Positions 17,433 to 27,101 of a stretch of DNA of 64,000 nucleotides are shown in pieces. The DNA comes from Bacillota bacterium (GTDB lineage Bacteria; Bacillota; Clostridia; Acetivibrionales; DSM-2933), in the NCBI GenBank assembly GCA_023430975.1, contig JAEYYB010000129.1:1-64000 (forward strand), given 5' to 3'. Every line of letters starts with the position of its first letter. The first letter of the stretch is position 1. The notes beneath the pieces were generated by a model. The model was not told where the DNA came from. It saw only the letters and a list, made by a program, of their open reading frames with translations, and did not search any database. The translations under genes were made by a program, and so were the position numbers.

Positions 17433-20400
17433 ATGAATGAAAATTTATTAGTATCCATTGAAGAATTTGAAGATACTAGGAAGTACTGGCAGGAAAAGCT
17501 ATCTGGAGAGCTTAACGAACTCGATCTACAGTATGATTATAAAAGAACTTCTGAATATAGGAGAGGACAAAAACGTCTGGTATTTGGAAAAGAATTGTCC
17601 GAAAGGATTCTTGGAGTATGCAAGAACCAAGACCTGCTGCTTTTTATGTTGTCTATGGCAGTAATGAAGGTTCTGCTGGCAAGGTACTCAGGACAAAATG
17701 ATATTATCATTTCATCACCCGTATATACTACTTTGGAGGAGAACTATGATTATAACAAGTGTATTGTTTTCAGAGATTATATTGATGATGAATTGAGTTT
17801 CAAGGAACTGTTGGTGAATATAAGAAAGACCATAACAGAAGGTTATAAGAACCAGCATTACCCCATGGAGAATATATTTGACCACCTGGAGATACAGGAC
17901 TTAAGACCTTTCTTACACAGGTTTATCATATATATGGAAAATATCCATAAAAGTGTCGATATAAATGACATTCTGGATGCACCTGAAAATCATCTCACCA
18001 TTTCCATTGTAAGAACCGAGGACGGTTTGGAAGGAAGTATTTTTTACAATGCTGCATTATTTAGAGAAGATACAATAGAGCGTATTTCGAAACACTATCT
18101 CTATATTTTTGAACAGGTGATGAAAGATATAAATATCAAGCTAATCAATATAGAGCTGCTTTCAGAGGATGAAAAGCAGCAGCTGACGGTTAATTTCAAC
18201 AATACAGAAGCAAGTTGTCATATGAATAAAACCATCACCATGATTTTTGAAGAGCAGGTAGAAAAAACTCCCTCGCATCCAGCGGTAATCCTTGAAAATG
18301 AAGTGATTACCTATCATGACTTGAATGAAAGAGCAAATCAGCTTGCACGTGTACTTAAGGAAAAGGGACTTAAAACGGAAGGTATAGTTGCAATCATGGC
18401 AGATTACTCCATTGAGCTGATCGTAGGTATTATGGGAATAATGAAGGCCGGTGGAGCTTACCTTCCTATAGACCCTGGATATCCTTCGGATAGGGTAAAC
18501 TACATGCTGGAGGATGCCAATGTTGGTATTATATTGACACAACAATCATTAACGAGCAAAATCTCATTTAATGGTGAAACGATGTATTTGGATGACAGTA
18601 GCATGTATAATGGTGATAATGCCAACCTGAAAAGTCCAATCCAACCGGAAAATCTAGCATATGTGATCTATACGTCAGGATCTACAGGAAGACCTAAAGG
18701 GGTTATGATAGAGCACCGCAGTCTTATCAACTTTATAGACTGGCGAATAAAAAACTATAACTTTACTCCGGCAGACAGGATACTGCAGCTTATTTCTGTA
18801 TCCTTTGACGGATTTGGGGCAAACCTCTATTCAGCCATACTTTCTGGAGGGGCACTTGTTCTTCCGGGATTAAACCGCCGCGGTGATTTTAAGTTTATCA
18901 GCGGCCTTATCAAGAGGAAAAATGTTACAAATATGAGTGTTGTTCCTGCAATGTATAGAGCAATCCTTGATAACGCCTGCGAAGGTGATTTAAAGACACT
19001 GAGAATGGTAGTGCTGGCGGGAGAAAGAGCTGACAGTGAGTTGATAGGTTTAAGCAGAAAAATTGCCGGAGAGATTCTACTTATCAATGAGTATGGTCCT
19101 ACAGAAAACAGTATAACAACAACATCATTAATAGGTATGAAGCCGGATAATGTTGGAGTCATCGGACGTCCTGTTGCGGACAATAAAATATTCATTCTGG
19201 ATAAGAGGAACAGGTTTGTACCTGAAGGTGTTCCGGGAGAACTATGCATAACAGGAAGCAGCTTATCAAGAGGCTATTTAAACAACCCTGAGCTTACATC
19301 AGAAAAGTTTGTGGAAAATCCCTTCGCAGATAAATCGGGATCCAGCTATTGTCAGTATATGTACAAAACTGGTGACATAGCTCGATGGCTTTCTGACGGT
19401 AACATAGAATATCTTGGAAGAAAAGACTTTCAGGTAAAGATAAGAGGGTATAGGGTTGAGTTGGAAGAGATAGAAGATACCATCCTTAAATTGGGAAACT
19501 CAAAACAGACTGTAGTGTTGGACAGGGAAGACAAATCAGGCAACAGGTATATTTGTGCCTATGTTGTGTCAGATGAAAAAATGGATTGGGAGGAAATGAG
19601 AGAAAGTCTTTCCAGGAAGCTGCCTCATTATATGGTGCCTTCTCGTTTTATACAACTGGAAAATCTTCCTTTGACACAAAACGGAAAGTTGGACAGGAAA
19701 GCACTTCCGGATCCTGACGATACTTCTGATACTGGAGCATTGTATAAGGCACCGGAGAATGAAACCGAAAAAATACTGGCAGAAATATGGAGTGGAGTAC
19801 TTAATATAGAAAAGATAGGAATTCACAATAACTTCTTTGATCTTGGCGGAAACTCCATGCTTTTGATGCAGGTAAATTCACGGATAGAAAAGCATTTCCC
19901 AGGATGTATAAATATTACTGACCTGTTTGAACATACAACCATTTGCAAACTGGCCAAATTTATTGAGTCTAAAAAAATAAAAAAGGATAATGCTGCTGTT
20001 ATAAAATATGTAACCTTCCCGGAAGGGTATTTTAGTCGCGATGTGCAGGAAAGTTCCAATACCAATCTGCGTTTTGAGGTTTCAGGACAGATTTTTAACA
20101 GGCTGAAAGAAATTTCAATGAAGGAGAAGGTGGAATTAAACCTGGTAATGTTATCCTTATATATTACTCTGTTGGCAAAAATCACACAGAAAAACCGTGT
20201 CATCCTTCATACAGCCATAGATAAAAAGGAGCATGTTTACTCGGTTGAAGTTGATATTGAAGAAGTTGAAGACTTTTCAGAGCTTGTTCAGTTGATAGAT
20301 AGTTATACCAAAAGCATGAAGGGAACATGCTATACGCTAGACGATATTTTAAGAATGGGAGTTCGAAAAAGTGATACAGATGTTCTTCTTATGTTTTGTG

Positions 20401-20600
20401 AAAACGGTCTATTAACAGCATCTCGGGGATTATTGGATGTTTATGATGTTGTACTGGAATCAAACGATGAGGAAAATCGGATATGTTTTACCTGCGAATA
20501 TGATGCAGGGAGGTTGAAAGGTGATATGATTGAACATTTAATGAGCAGTTACCTGAAATTGGCTGGCGTGATGGTGGATCATTATGAGGGGGAATCATAG
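17433..20600 (+). CDS. NRPS: partial C - A - T - partial C
   Basis: 1055 residues. Residues 1-~245 match only the C-terminal lobe of a condensation domain (TRKYWQEKL, LLARYSGQNDIIISSPV, YPMENIFDHL). The lobe with HHxxxDG is absent. An adenylation domain (~265-770, YTSGSTGRPKG, NEYGPTENS) and carrier (GGNS, Ser808) follow. Residues ~850-1055 again look like a C-domain C-terminal lobe without an active site. The specificity residues read by eye are DGASVAEITK, which I cannot assign; Asp235 is kept, so an alpha-amino acid is expected. Diaminopropionate, made by this cluster, is a candidate. The missing catalytic lobe may be supplied by the free C domain at 12505. Confidence 0.85.
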   Translation: MNENLLVSIEEFEDTRKYWQEKLSGELNELDLQYDYKRTSEYRRGQKRLVFGKELSERILGVCKNQDLLLFMLSMAVMKVLLARYSGQNDIIISSPVYTTLEENYDYNKCIVFRDYIDDELSFKELLVNIRKTITEGYKNQHYPMENIFDHLEIQDLRPFLHRFIIYMENIHKSVDINDILDAPENHLTISIVRTEDGLEGSIFYNAALFREDTIERISKHYLYIFEQVMKDINIKLINIELLSEDEKQQLTVNFNNTEASCHMNKTITMIFEEQVEKTPSHPAVILENEVITYHDLNERANQLARVLKEKGLKTEGIVAIMADYSIELIVGIMGIMKAGGAYLPIDPGYPSDRVNYMLEDANVGIILTQQSLTSKISFNGETMYLDDSSMYNGDNANLKSPIQPENLAYVIYTSGSTGRPKGVMIEHRSLINFIDWRIKNYNFTPADRILQLISVSFDGFGANLYSAILSGGALVLPGLNRRGDFKFISGLIKRKNVTNMSVVPAMYRAILDNACEGDLKTLRMVVLAGERADSELIGLSRKIAGEILLINEYGPTENSITTTSLIGMKPDNVGVIGRPVADNKIFILDKRNRFVPEGVPGELCITGSSLSRGYLNNPELTSEKFVENPFADKSGSSYCQYMYKTGDIARWLSDGNIEYLGRKDFQVKIRGYRVELEEIEDTILKLGNSKQTVVLDREDKSGNRYICAYVVSDEKMDWEEMRESLSRKLPHYMVPSRFIQLENLPLTQNGKLDRKALPDPDDTSDTGALYKAPENETEKILAEIWSGVLNIEKIGIHNNFFDLGGNSMLLMQVNSRIEKHFPGCINITDLFEHTTICKLAKFIESKKIKKDNAAVIKYVTFPEGYFSRDVQESSNTNLRFEVSGQIFNRLKEISMKEKVELNLVMLSLYITLLAKITQKNRVILHTAIDKKEHVYSVEVDIEEVEDFSELVQLIDSYTKSMKGTCYTLDDILRMGVRKSDTDVLLMFCENGLLTASRGLLDVYDVVLESNDEENRICFTCEYDAGRLKGDMIEHLMSSYLKLAGVMVDHYEGES

Positions 20601-20602
20601 GA

Positions 20603-21931
20603 ATGGAAAAAGTTAAAATCCTCCATGTTCTCGAAAAGTTTACAACTGGAGGGGTAGAAAGATTTATTATTGATCTTGTAACCCATTACGACAAAAATAA
20701 ATATGAAATGGCTGTTTTAAGTTTATCTCCTAAATCAGGGGATTTTATTTTTGATAAGGAGCTTGAACGTAATGATGTCAGGATACTCTTTATAGAAAGC
20801 CAAGATGGTAAGCTCGGAGGTTTTTTGAGATTTATACGCATAAATAAAATAATCAGAGACTTCAAGCCTGACATCATACACTCCCACATGTACGGTTTAA
20901 GATTTTGCCTGTTGCCTACAATACTGAACAGGATTCCTGTAAGGATACATACTGTCCATGTGGATGGGCTTCTAGAGACTAACTACATAGGAAACAGATT
21001 AAAAGGGAAAATTTTTAAGGCGTTTAAGCTTTTAAGTGGAAAAGCTCCACACAGGGTTAAGAAACTTATTGGTGAAATCAATGGAAGTGACCCTGCAGCA
21101 AATACATATAAAGGCATTTGCTTCAATAAGAATTCAAAAATATATAAAGCCATCAATATTAATGAATTTACTGAACGGGCATGCATTGGGGCAAGACTGA
21201 TGGAAATAGCATTCAGGTACTTCGATTTCATTCCGGTTGCGGTTTCTGAAAATGTAAAAGAATCGATAATGAAGGTATTTGAATTGGAGAATATCCATAG
21301 GATTTATAACGGGGTAGATATAAGCAGGTTTAATCCGGGAATGGATCAAAGAGATGATAGGGAGATACGCATTATTAATGTAGGAAGGTTTGAACAGGCA
21401 AAAAATCAGGAGATGCTACTGGATTCATTTGAAATAGTGGTCAAGGAATGTAAAAATGTCAAGCTTTTACTTGTAGGTGACGGAGAATACAGGCAGAAAA
21501 TAATGAAGAAAGCTGTAAGGATGAATCTAACAGACTATGTAGAGTTTCTAGGTGTAAGAAGCGATGTATCGGCACTCTTTGCCTCCAGCGATATTTTTGC
21601 ATTTCCGTCCATTACAGAAGCCTTTGGGTTGGTATTGGTTGAAGCTATGGCTTCAGGATTGCCCATAGTTTCTACGACCGTGGGTGCTGTGCCGGAAGTA
21701 GTAATGAACGGAATTAGTGGAATTTTAGTGGAACCGAACAACCCTGAAGCTTTTGCAGAGGCAGTCATCCGATTGATAAAAAATAAGACCTTAAGGGATG
21801 AAATGGCAAGGAATGCTGCCCAATCTGCCGACAGGTTTGAATTAAAAAAAATGATAATAAATTATGAGAACCTTTACAGGGAATTGTTTGAAAGGCATCA
21901 TAGCAAAAAAGCCTCTGCTGCTGTGAAATAA
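20603..21931 (+). CDS. GT4-family glycosyltransferase
   Basis: 442 residues with a GT-B fold: N-terminal VLEKFTTGGVERFIIDL, later VSENVKESI, IYNGVDISRFNPG, INVGRFEQAKNQEMLLDSF and the donor-binding FPSITEAFGLVLVEAMASG (EX7E). Family members include MshA and BshA, which transfer GlcNAc from UDP-GlcNAc. It follows the NRPS stop by 2 bp and precedes the PKS gene, so it is surely co-transcribed. Likely role: second sugar transfer on the product or precursor, with PIG-L deacetylation giving a glucosamine. Donor sugar is an inference. Confidence 0.85.
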   Translation: MEKVKILHVLEKFTTGGVERFIIDLVTHYDKNKYEMAVLSLSPKSGDFIFDKELERNDVRILFIESQDGKLGGFLRFIRINKIIRDFKPDIIHSHMYGLRFCLLPTILNRIPVRIHTVHVDGLLETNYIGNRLKGKIFKAFKLLSGKAPHRVKKLIGEINGSDPAANTYKGICFNKNSKIYKAININEFTERACIGARLMEIAFRYFDFIPVAVSENVKESIMKVFELENIHRIYNGVDISRFNPGMDQRDDREIRIINVGRFEQAKNQEMLLDSFEIVVKECKNVKLLLVGDGEYRQKIMKKAVRMNLTDYVEFLGVRSDVSALFASSDIFAFPSITEAFGLVLVEAMASGLPIVSTTVGAVPEVVMNGISGILVEPNNPEAFAEAVIRLIKNKTLRDEMARNAAQSADRFELKKMIINYENLYRELFERHHSKKASAAVK

Positions 21932-21958
21932 TAGCATTGTTATATGAAAGGGAAGAAA

Positions 21959-24900
21959 ATGGGTAAAAAGCTTGTTGATTTGATTGATATTGAGGAAATT
22001 AAAACAGGAAGCGATAAAAGGTTAGAAATGGTATCAGGCAAAGATATTGCGGTTATCGGTGTTTCTGCGAAATTTCCTATGGCCGATAGCATCGACGGGT
22101 TGTGGTACAACTTGATAAACGGAATTGACTGCATAAGACATATCCCTGACGGCAGGCGGAAGGACATAGAGGATTATTATTGCTTTACAGGTAGGGAAAT
22201 AAGCGAATCAGCATTTGAAAAAGCTGGTTATTTGGATCATATTCATAATTTTGACCACGCATTTTTCGGTTTGTCACCAAAAGAAGCAAGTCTTATGGAT
22301 CCAAATCAGAGGTTGTTTCTTGAAACTTCATGGAAGGCTGTTGAAGATGCTGGGTATGGAGGTGGAAAACTTGCTGGAAGCAGGACAGGGGTATATGTGG
22401 GATTTTCAGGTGAAAACGAGTATAAAAAACTGATTGGGGATGTAGAACCGGAAATGCTTTCAATGGCAGTACCCGGCAATCTAGCTCCTATCGTAGCCAG
22501 CAGAATATCATACTTAATGGACTTAAGGGGTCCAAGCATGGTGATAAATACTGTGTGTTCTTCATCTCTTGTTGCTGTTCACCTAGCATGCAGGGCAATC
22601 AGAAATGGTGAGTGTGACTTGGCCATAGCAGGTGGTTCACAGATTTATGTTCTTCCGGTTAGAGATGTAAAGATTGGTGTAGAATCCTCTGATAACAAAA
22701 CTAAAACGTTCGATGACAGTTCGGACGGAACTGCCGGGGGTGAAGGCGTAGCAGCAGTGCTGTTAAAGCCCTTGAGCAAAGCTTTGAAAGACAGAGATCA
22801 TATTTATGCCGTGATTAAGGGTAGTGCAGTGAATCAGGATGGAAACTCCATAGGAATATCTGCTCCAAACCCTGCAGCTCAGGAGGATGTGATTATCAGG
22901 GCATGGAAAGATGCAGGAATTGACCCGGAAACTATTACTTACATAGAAGCTCATGGTACAGGAACAAAACTAGGTGATCCAATAGAAATTGAAGGAATAC
23001 AAAGGGCTTTTGGAAGGTATACAGACAAAAAACAGTTTTGTGCTGTCGGTTCTGTGAAAACCAATATTGGACATTTGGATGCTTCTTCCGGTATTGCAGG
23101 ATTTATAAAGGCCGCGTTAGCACTAAAGAATAAAACAATTCCGCCATCCCTTCATTTCAGCAGACCCAACAGGAAAATACGATTCCATAAATCTCCGGTA
23201 TATGTTGTTAATAGGCCACAAGAGTGGCGATCAGAGGGTACAGCATTAAGGTGTGGTGTGTCATCCTTTGGATTTAGCGGCACAAACTGCCATATAGTTC
23301 TGGAGGAAGCACCTGCTGTTTATAAAAAAGGTGAAGAGCTTATGGAATTAAAAATGCTGACTTTGTCTGCTAAAAGCGGAGAAAGCCTTGGTCGGCTGGT
23401 GGAAGAATATATTGAACAACAGGACAAAGTTATTGCAGAAGGGTTGGATAATGTCTGTTTCACTGCGAATACGGGAAGAGGACATTATGGTTTCAGACTG
23501 GCGATGATATTAACTACTGATCAGGATTTTCGAGAAAAGCTGGAACTGATTCATACACAAGGGATAAAGACATATCAGGATCAAGGTATATATTTTGGTT
23601 TCGACAAAGACAGAATTGCTGGAGGAAGCAGAGAAATTACATCCCTAAAAGCTGGGATTATGAGTGAAGAAGCAAATAAAAAGATAAATGAATTTATTGG
23701 CACGAAAAGAAGAGATAAAAAGGTTTTACATGAAATATGCAAGCTGTATGCAGAAGGTGTTGATATCGATTGGGAGGGATTTTATTCCGGGGGGATAAGA
23801 AACAGGGCCAGTGTGCCTACATATCCTTTTGAGTCTACTCGCTGCTGGCTGCAAATACCTGCACGGCAATATCCAATGTATCACACAGTAGTGTGGAAAA
23901 ATGAGGACTTAAATCTGTTGGAAAAAAGTGCAGACGAGGGAATTGTTTTAATACTTGAGGATGTAAACGGCATAGGAAAAGAAATAGCAGTAAGGCTTAG
24001 AAATGACGGCAGGACGGTCATAGAAGTTGAGTCTGGTGATGAATATAAGAAAAGAAGCAGCAACAACTATACCGTTTCAGGGGATGAAGAAGACTTTAAG
24101 AAGCTTTTTACAGATATTAGAGGTGAAAAGATAGCCCGAATTGTCCACATGTTTTCAATGACATCAGCTACCGTTGACAGTGTAAAAAAACTGGATGAAA
24201 AACTTAATAATGGAGTTTTAAGCTTATTTCATATGTATAGATCTTTGGAAAGTATAGGAGTTAGAGTACTGGATGTTGTATTGCTGTCACAGTATGTCAA
24301 TGAAGTGGATAAAAATGAAAAATGCATTAACCCTGAAAATGCCGCAATGTTCGGACTGGGTAAGGTAATAAATATTGAAAACCCAGAAATAAGGTGCAGA
24401 GCCATAGATGTAGATGAAGAAACCGATATAGAACAAATGATTATGGAAATCTATGCCGGATACAAGGAATACAATGTTGCCTACCGCAGAGGAAAAAGAT
24501 ATATACAAGAATTAGACTGTATTGATGCGGAAGAATACAGAGAAAAGGAAATAAAGCTTAAACATGATGGATTTTATATTATTACTGGAGGCATAGGCGG
24601 ATTAGGACTTGAAACGGCAAAGCTATTGGCTTCAAAAGGAAAAATAACCATTGCCTTGCTAAGCCGAACAAAAATGCCTGGTAGAGAAGAATGGGAAGCA
24701 ATTTTAAAGAACGGTACCGATAAAAAGCTTTGCAGCAAAATCAAAGATATATTATATATTGAAAAGACAGGTGCAAGGCTGGTTTGCTGCAGTGTTGACG
24801 TATCAAAGGAAGAAGAATTAAGAGAAACCGTTGCAAGGTTAAAAAGCTGTTTTGGGAGGATTAACGGAGTTGTTCACAGTGCAGGAATAGGGGCCGGGAA

Positions 24901-27070
24901 GGAAGGCGTAAGCATAAGAAATGATACTGAAGAAATTTTCAAAGAGGTATTGAAGCCCAAAGTACAAGGAACATGGCTTTTGAAACAGGTTATCGGGGAT
25001 GACACTCCTGACTTTTTTGTATTATTTTCTTCACCTATCACACTTATGGGCGGAACAGGATCGGGAAGCTATACTTCTGCAAACGCATATCTGGATTCCT
25101 TCACAGCTTATAACAACAAACTTGGAAATAGGACTATTGCTATGAGTTGGGCACCTTGGGAAGAGACGGTAAAAACAGCGGGTTTGGTAATGGATAAGAA
25201 CAGGCATATGTTTGATACACTTTCAACAACTGAAATAACCGGATCTTTCTGGGAACTGTTAAACAAAAACAGTCCTATAGCGATTGTAGGAAGAATAAAT
25301 TATAAAAGTACACTGTTTTATCTGGAAGATTATTTGGCTTTTAGAATTTCCCAAAAGATAAGATCACAAATGGAAAGACTTAATGCCGGAAACGAAACCA
25401 CTAGAGAGAACTTATGCATACTTAAAACTGCAGATGTAAACCTTACTGGACGTGAAGATGGTTCGTATTCAACTACAGAAAAACAGCTTGCTAATGTCTT
25501 GGGACAAGTGCTTGGATACAATGAATTAAACATAAACCATAATTTCTATGAACTTGGAGGAGATTCCATTATTGCTGCTAGAGCTGTTGGCATTCTCAAC
25601 AAGCAGATGGGGTTAAATATTAAAATTGCTGATCTGCTGAAAAACCCAAATCTTCGGGAGTTTGCACAATATATAGAATTGAAGTACCTGGGAAGAATAG
25701 GAGAGGGTGACAAATGTTCTGAAATTCCTATAACAGGAAGAAAGGATTTCTATAAAGTTTCATCCTCCCAGAGAAGGGTTTACCTGATGAACCAGAATGA
25801 TAAAACTGGAATAGGCTGGAATATACCTTATACACTGATTGTTGAAGGAAACTTTGACCAGAAACGATTTAAGAAAATATTAGGTTGCCTGATAAAAAGG
25901 CATGATTCTTTGAGAACCTCATTCCATGAAGTGAAAGGTGAAATTGTACAAAAAATACATGAAGATACTGAGTGCCCAATTAGCTTCCGAGAAGCTTATG
26001 AGGAGGGTATGGGCGAGATCATAAAGGAATTTGTCAAACCTTTTGATCTGAACAAACCGCCGCTTTTTAGGGCTGGTCTTGTAAGGTTCAATCCATTAAG
26101 GCACCTTCTGCTCTTTGACATTCATCATATTATTGCAGATGAAGTATCTATGGAGGTCTTGGTTGGTGAAATTGCCAGCTTGTATGAGGGTAAAGATCTT
26201 CCGGAACTTAGGATACAGTATAAGGACTTTGCACGATGGCAGGATGAGCTTGTAAACCGGGAATACTTCAAAGAGCAGGAACAGTATTGGCTTAATGTGT
26301 TTTCCGGTGAAATACCAGTGCTTGAGCTGCCGACTGATTATCCAAGACCCGCTGCTTATAGTCCGGAAGGAGAACGGGTGGTCTTTGAATTTGAAAAGGA
26401 ACTTTCAGCAAGAATTAACAGGCTTGCACTTGAGACCAGAACAACTCCCTACTGGGTGTTGATGGCTGTTTTCAATATCCTGCTGCATAAATATTCAGGT
26501 CAGGACGATATTGTGGTAGGTGTTCCGGTGGAGGGAAGATTCCATCCCGATATTCAGAAGGTGATAGGGATGTTTATTAACGTACTTCCTTTAAGAAACT
26601 TCCCAAGTGCGGATAAAACATTCATGAGATTTCTGGAGGAAGTGAAAGAAAACCTGCTTAAAGCATATACTCATCAGGAATATCCTTTTGATGTTCTTGT
26701 GGAGAGGTTGAAAATAATTAAAAGCTCTAACCGTAGCCCGTTGTTTGATGTTTCATTCCAAATCCATAAAACAGTTCTTAGGGAGATAGTTTTTGAAAAT
26801 AACATCAAATTTCTTCCCGTTAAAATGGAGAATAAAACATCAAAACAGGACATGCTGCTTGAGGCATTTGAAGTTGAAGACAGGTTTTATTTTGAATGGG
26901 TTTATAACACATCACTTTTTACTCGTGAGAGTATTGAACAGATGGTAAAATCCTTTATTCATACAGCATGGGAAGTGGTACAAAATCCATATATTAAGCT
27001 TAGGGACATTAGGCTTATCTCGGGGCAAGAGAAAAGCACATTACTGGCGGACTTTAATGAAGAACTTTGA
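21959..27070 (+). CDS. AT-less PKS-NRPS hybrid: KS-KR-ACP-C
   Basis: About 1703 residues. Ketosynthase (~30-450): Cys200 in VCSSSL, His332 in EAHGTGT, His372 in KTNIGH. Then a short linker with CKLYAEGVDIDWEGFY and YPFESTRCWL, as in trans-AT systems where an AT domain is lost. Ketoreductase (~870-1110): TGGIGGLG from 876, FSSPITLMGGTGSGSY with Ser and Tyr of the active triad. Carrier GGDS, Ser1203. C-terminal condensation domain with HHIIADE (1389-1395), where the usual Gly after Asp is Glu. It should add one C2 or hydroxy-C2 unit, reduce it to a beta-hydroxy, and condense with an amino acid. Start 21959 is favoured by aaagggaag; ATG 21944 has no ribosome site. Confidence 0.9.
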   Translation: MGKKLVDLIDIEEIKTGSDKRLEMVSGKDIAVIGVSAKFPMADSIDGLWYNLINGIDCIRHIPDGRRKDIEDYYCFTGREISESAFEKAGYLDHIHNFDHAFFGLSPKEASLMDPNQRLFLETSWKAVEDAGYGGGKLAGSRTGVYVGFSGENEYKKLIGDVEPEMLSMAVPGNLAPIVASRISYLMDLRGPSMVINTVCSSSLVAVHLACRAIRNGECDLAIAGGSQIYVLPVRDVKIGVESSDNKTKTFDDSSDGTAGGEGVAAVLLKPLSKALKDRDHIYAVIKGSAVNQDGNSIGISAPNPAAQEDVIIRAWKDAGIDPETITYIEAHGTGTKLGDPIEIEGIQRAFGRYTDKKQFCAVGSVKTNIGHLDASSGIAGFIKAALALKNKTIPPSLHFSRPNRKIRFHKSPVYVVNRPQEWRSEGTALRCGVSSFGFSGTNCHIVLEEAPAVYKKGEELMELKMLTLSAKSGESLGRLVEEYIEQQDKVIAEGLDNVCFTANTGRGHYGFRLAMILTTDQDFREKLELIHTQGIKTYQDQGIYFGFDKDRIAGGSREITSLKAGIMSEEANKKINEFIGTKRRDKKVLHEICKLYAEGVDIDWEGFYSGGIRNRASVPTYPFESTRCWLQIPARQYPMYHTVVWKNEDLNLLEKSADEGIVLILEDVNGIGKEIAVRLRNDGRTVIEVESGDEYKKRSSNNYTVSGDEEDFKKLFTDIRGEKIARIVHMFSMTSATVDSVKKLDEKLNNGVLSLFHMYRSLESIGVRVLDVVLLSQYVNEVDKNEKCINPENAAMFGLGKVINIENPEIRCRAIDVDEETDIEQMIMEIYAGYKEYNVAYRRGKRYIQELDCIDAEEYREKEIKLKHDGFYIITGGIGGLGLETAKLLASKGKITIALLSRTKMPGREEWEAILKNGTDKKLCSKIKDILYIEKTGARLVCCSVDVSKEEELRETVARLKSCFGRINGVVHSAGIGAGKEGVSIRNDTEEIFKEVLKPKVQGTWLLKQVIGDDTPDFFVLFSSPITLMGGTGSGSYTSANAYLDSFTAYNNKLGNRTIAMSWAPWEETVKTAGLVMDKNRHMFDTLSTTEITGSFWELLNKNSPIAIVGRINYKSTLFYLEDYLAFRISQKIRSQMERLNAGNETTRENLCILKTADVNLTGREDGSYSTTEKQLANVLGQVLGYNELNINHNFYELGGDSIIAARAVGILNKQMGLNIKIADLLKNPNLREFAQYIELKYLGRIGEGDKCSEIPITGRKDFYKVSSSQRRVYLMNQNDKTGIGWNIPYTLIVEGNFDQKRFKKILGCLIKRHDSLRTSFHEVKGEIVQKIHEDTECPISFREAYEEGMGEIIKEFVKPFDLNKPPLFRAGLVRFNPLRHLLLFDIHHIIADEVSMEVLVGEIASLYEGKDLPELRIQYKDFARWQDELVNREYFKEQEQYWLNVFSGEIPVLELPTDYPRPAAYSPEGERVVFEFEKELSARINRLALETRTTPYWVLMAVFNILLHKYSGQDDIVVGVPVEGRFHPDIQKVIGMFINVLPLRNFPSADKTFMRFLEEVKENLLKAYTHQEYPFDVLVERLKIIKSSNRSPLFDVSFQIHKTVLREIVFENNIKFLPVKMENKTSKQDMLLEAFEVEDRFYFEWVYNTSLFTRESIEQMVKSFIHTAWEVVQNPYIKLRDIRLISGQEKSTLLADFNEEL

Positions 27071-27101
27071 ATATTACAGGATTGTTGATTGAGGGGATTA
27101 T

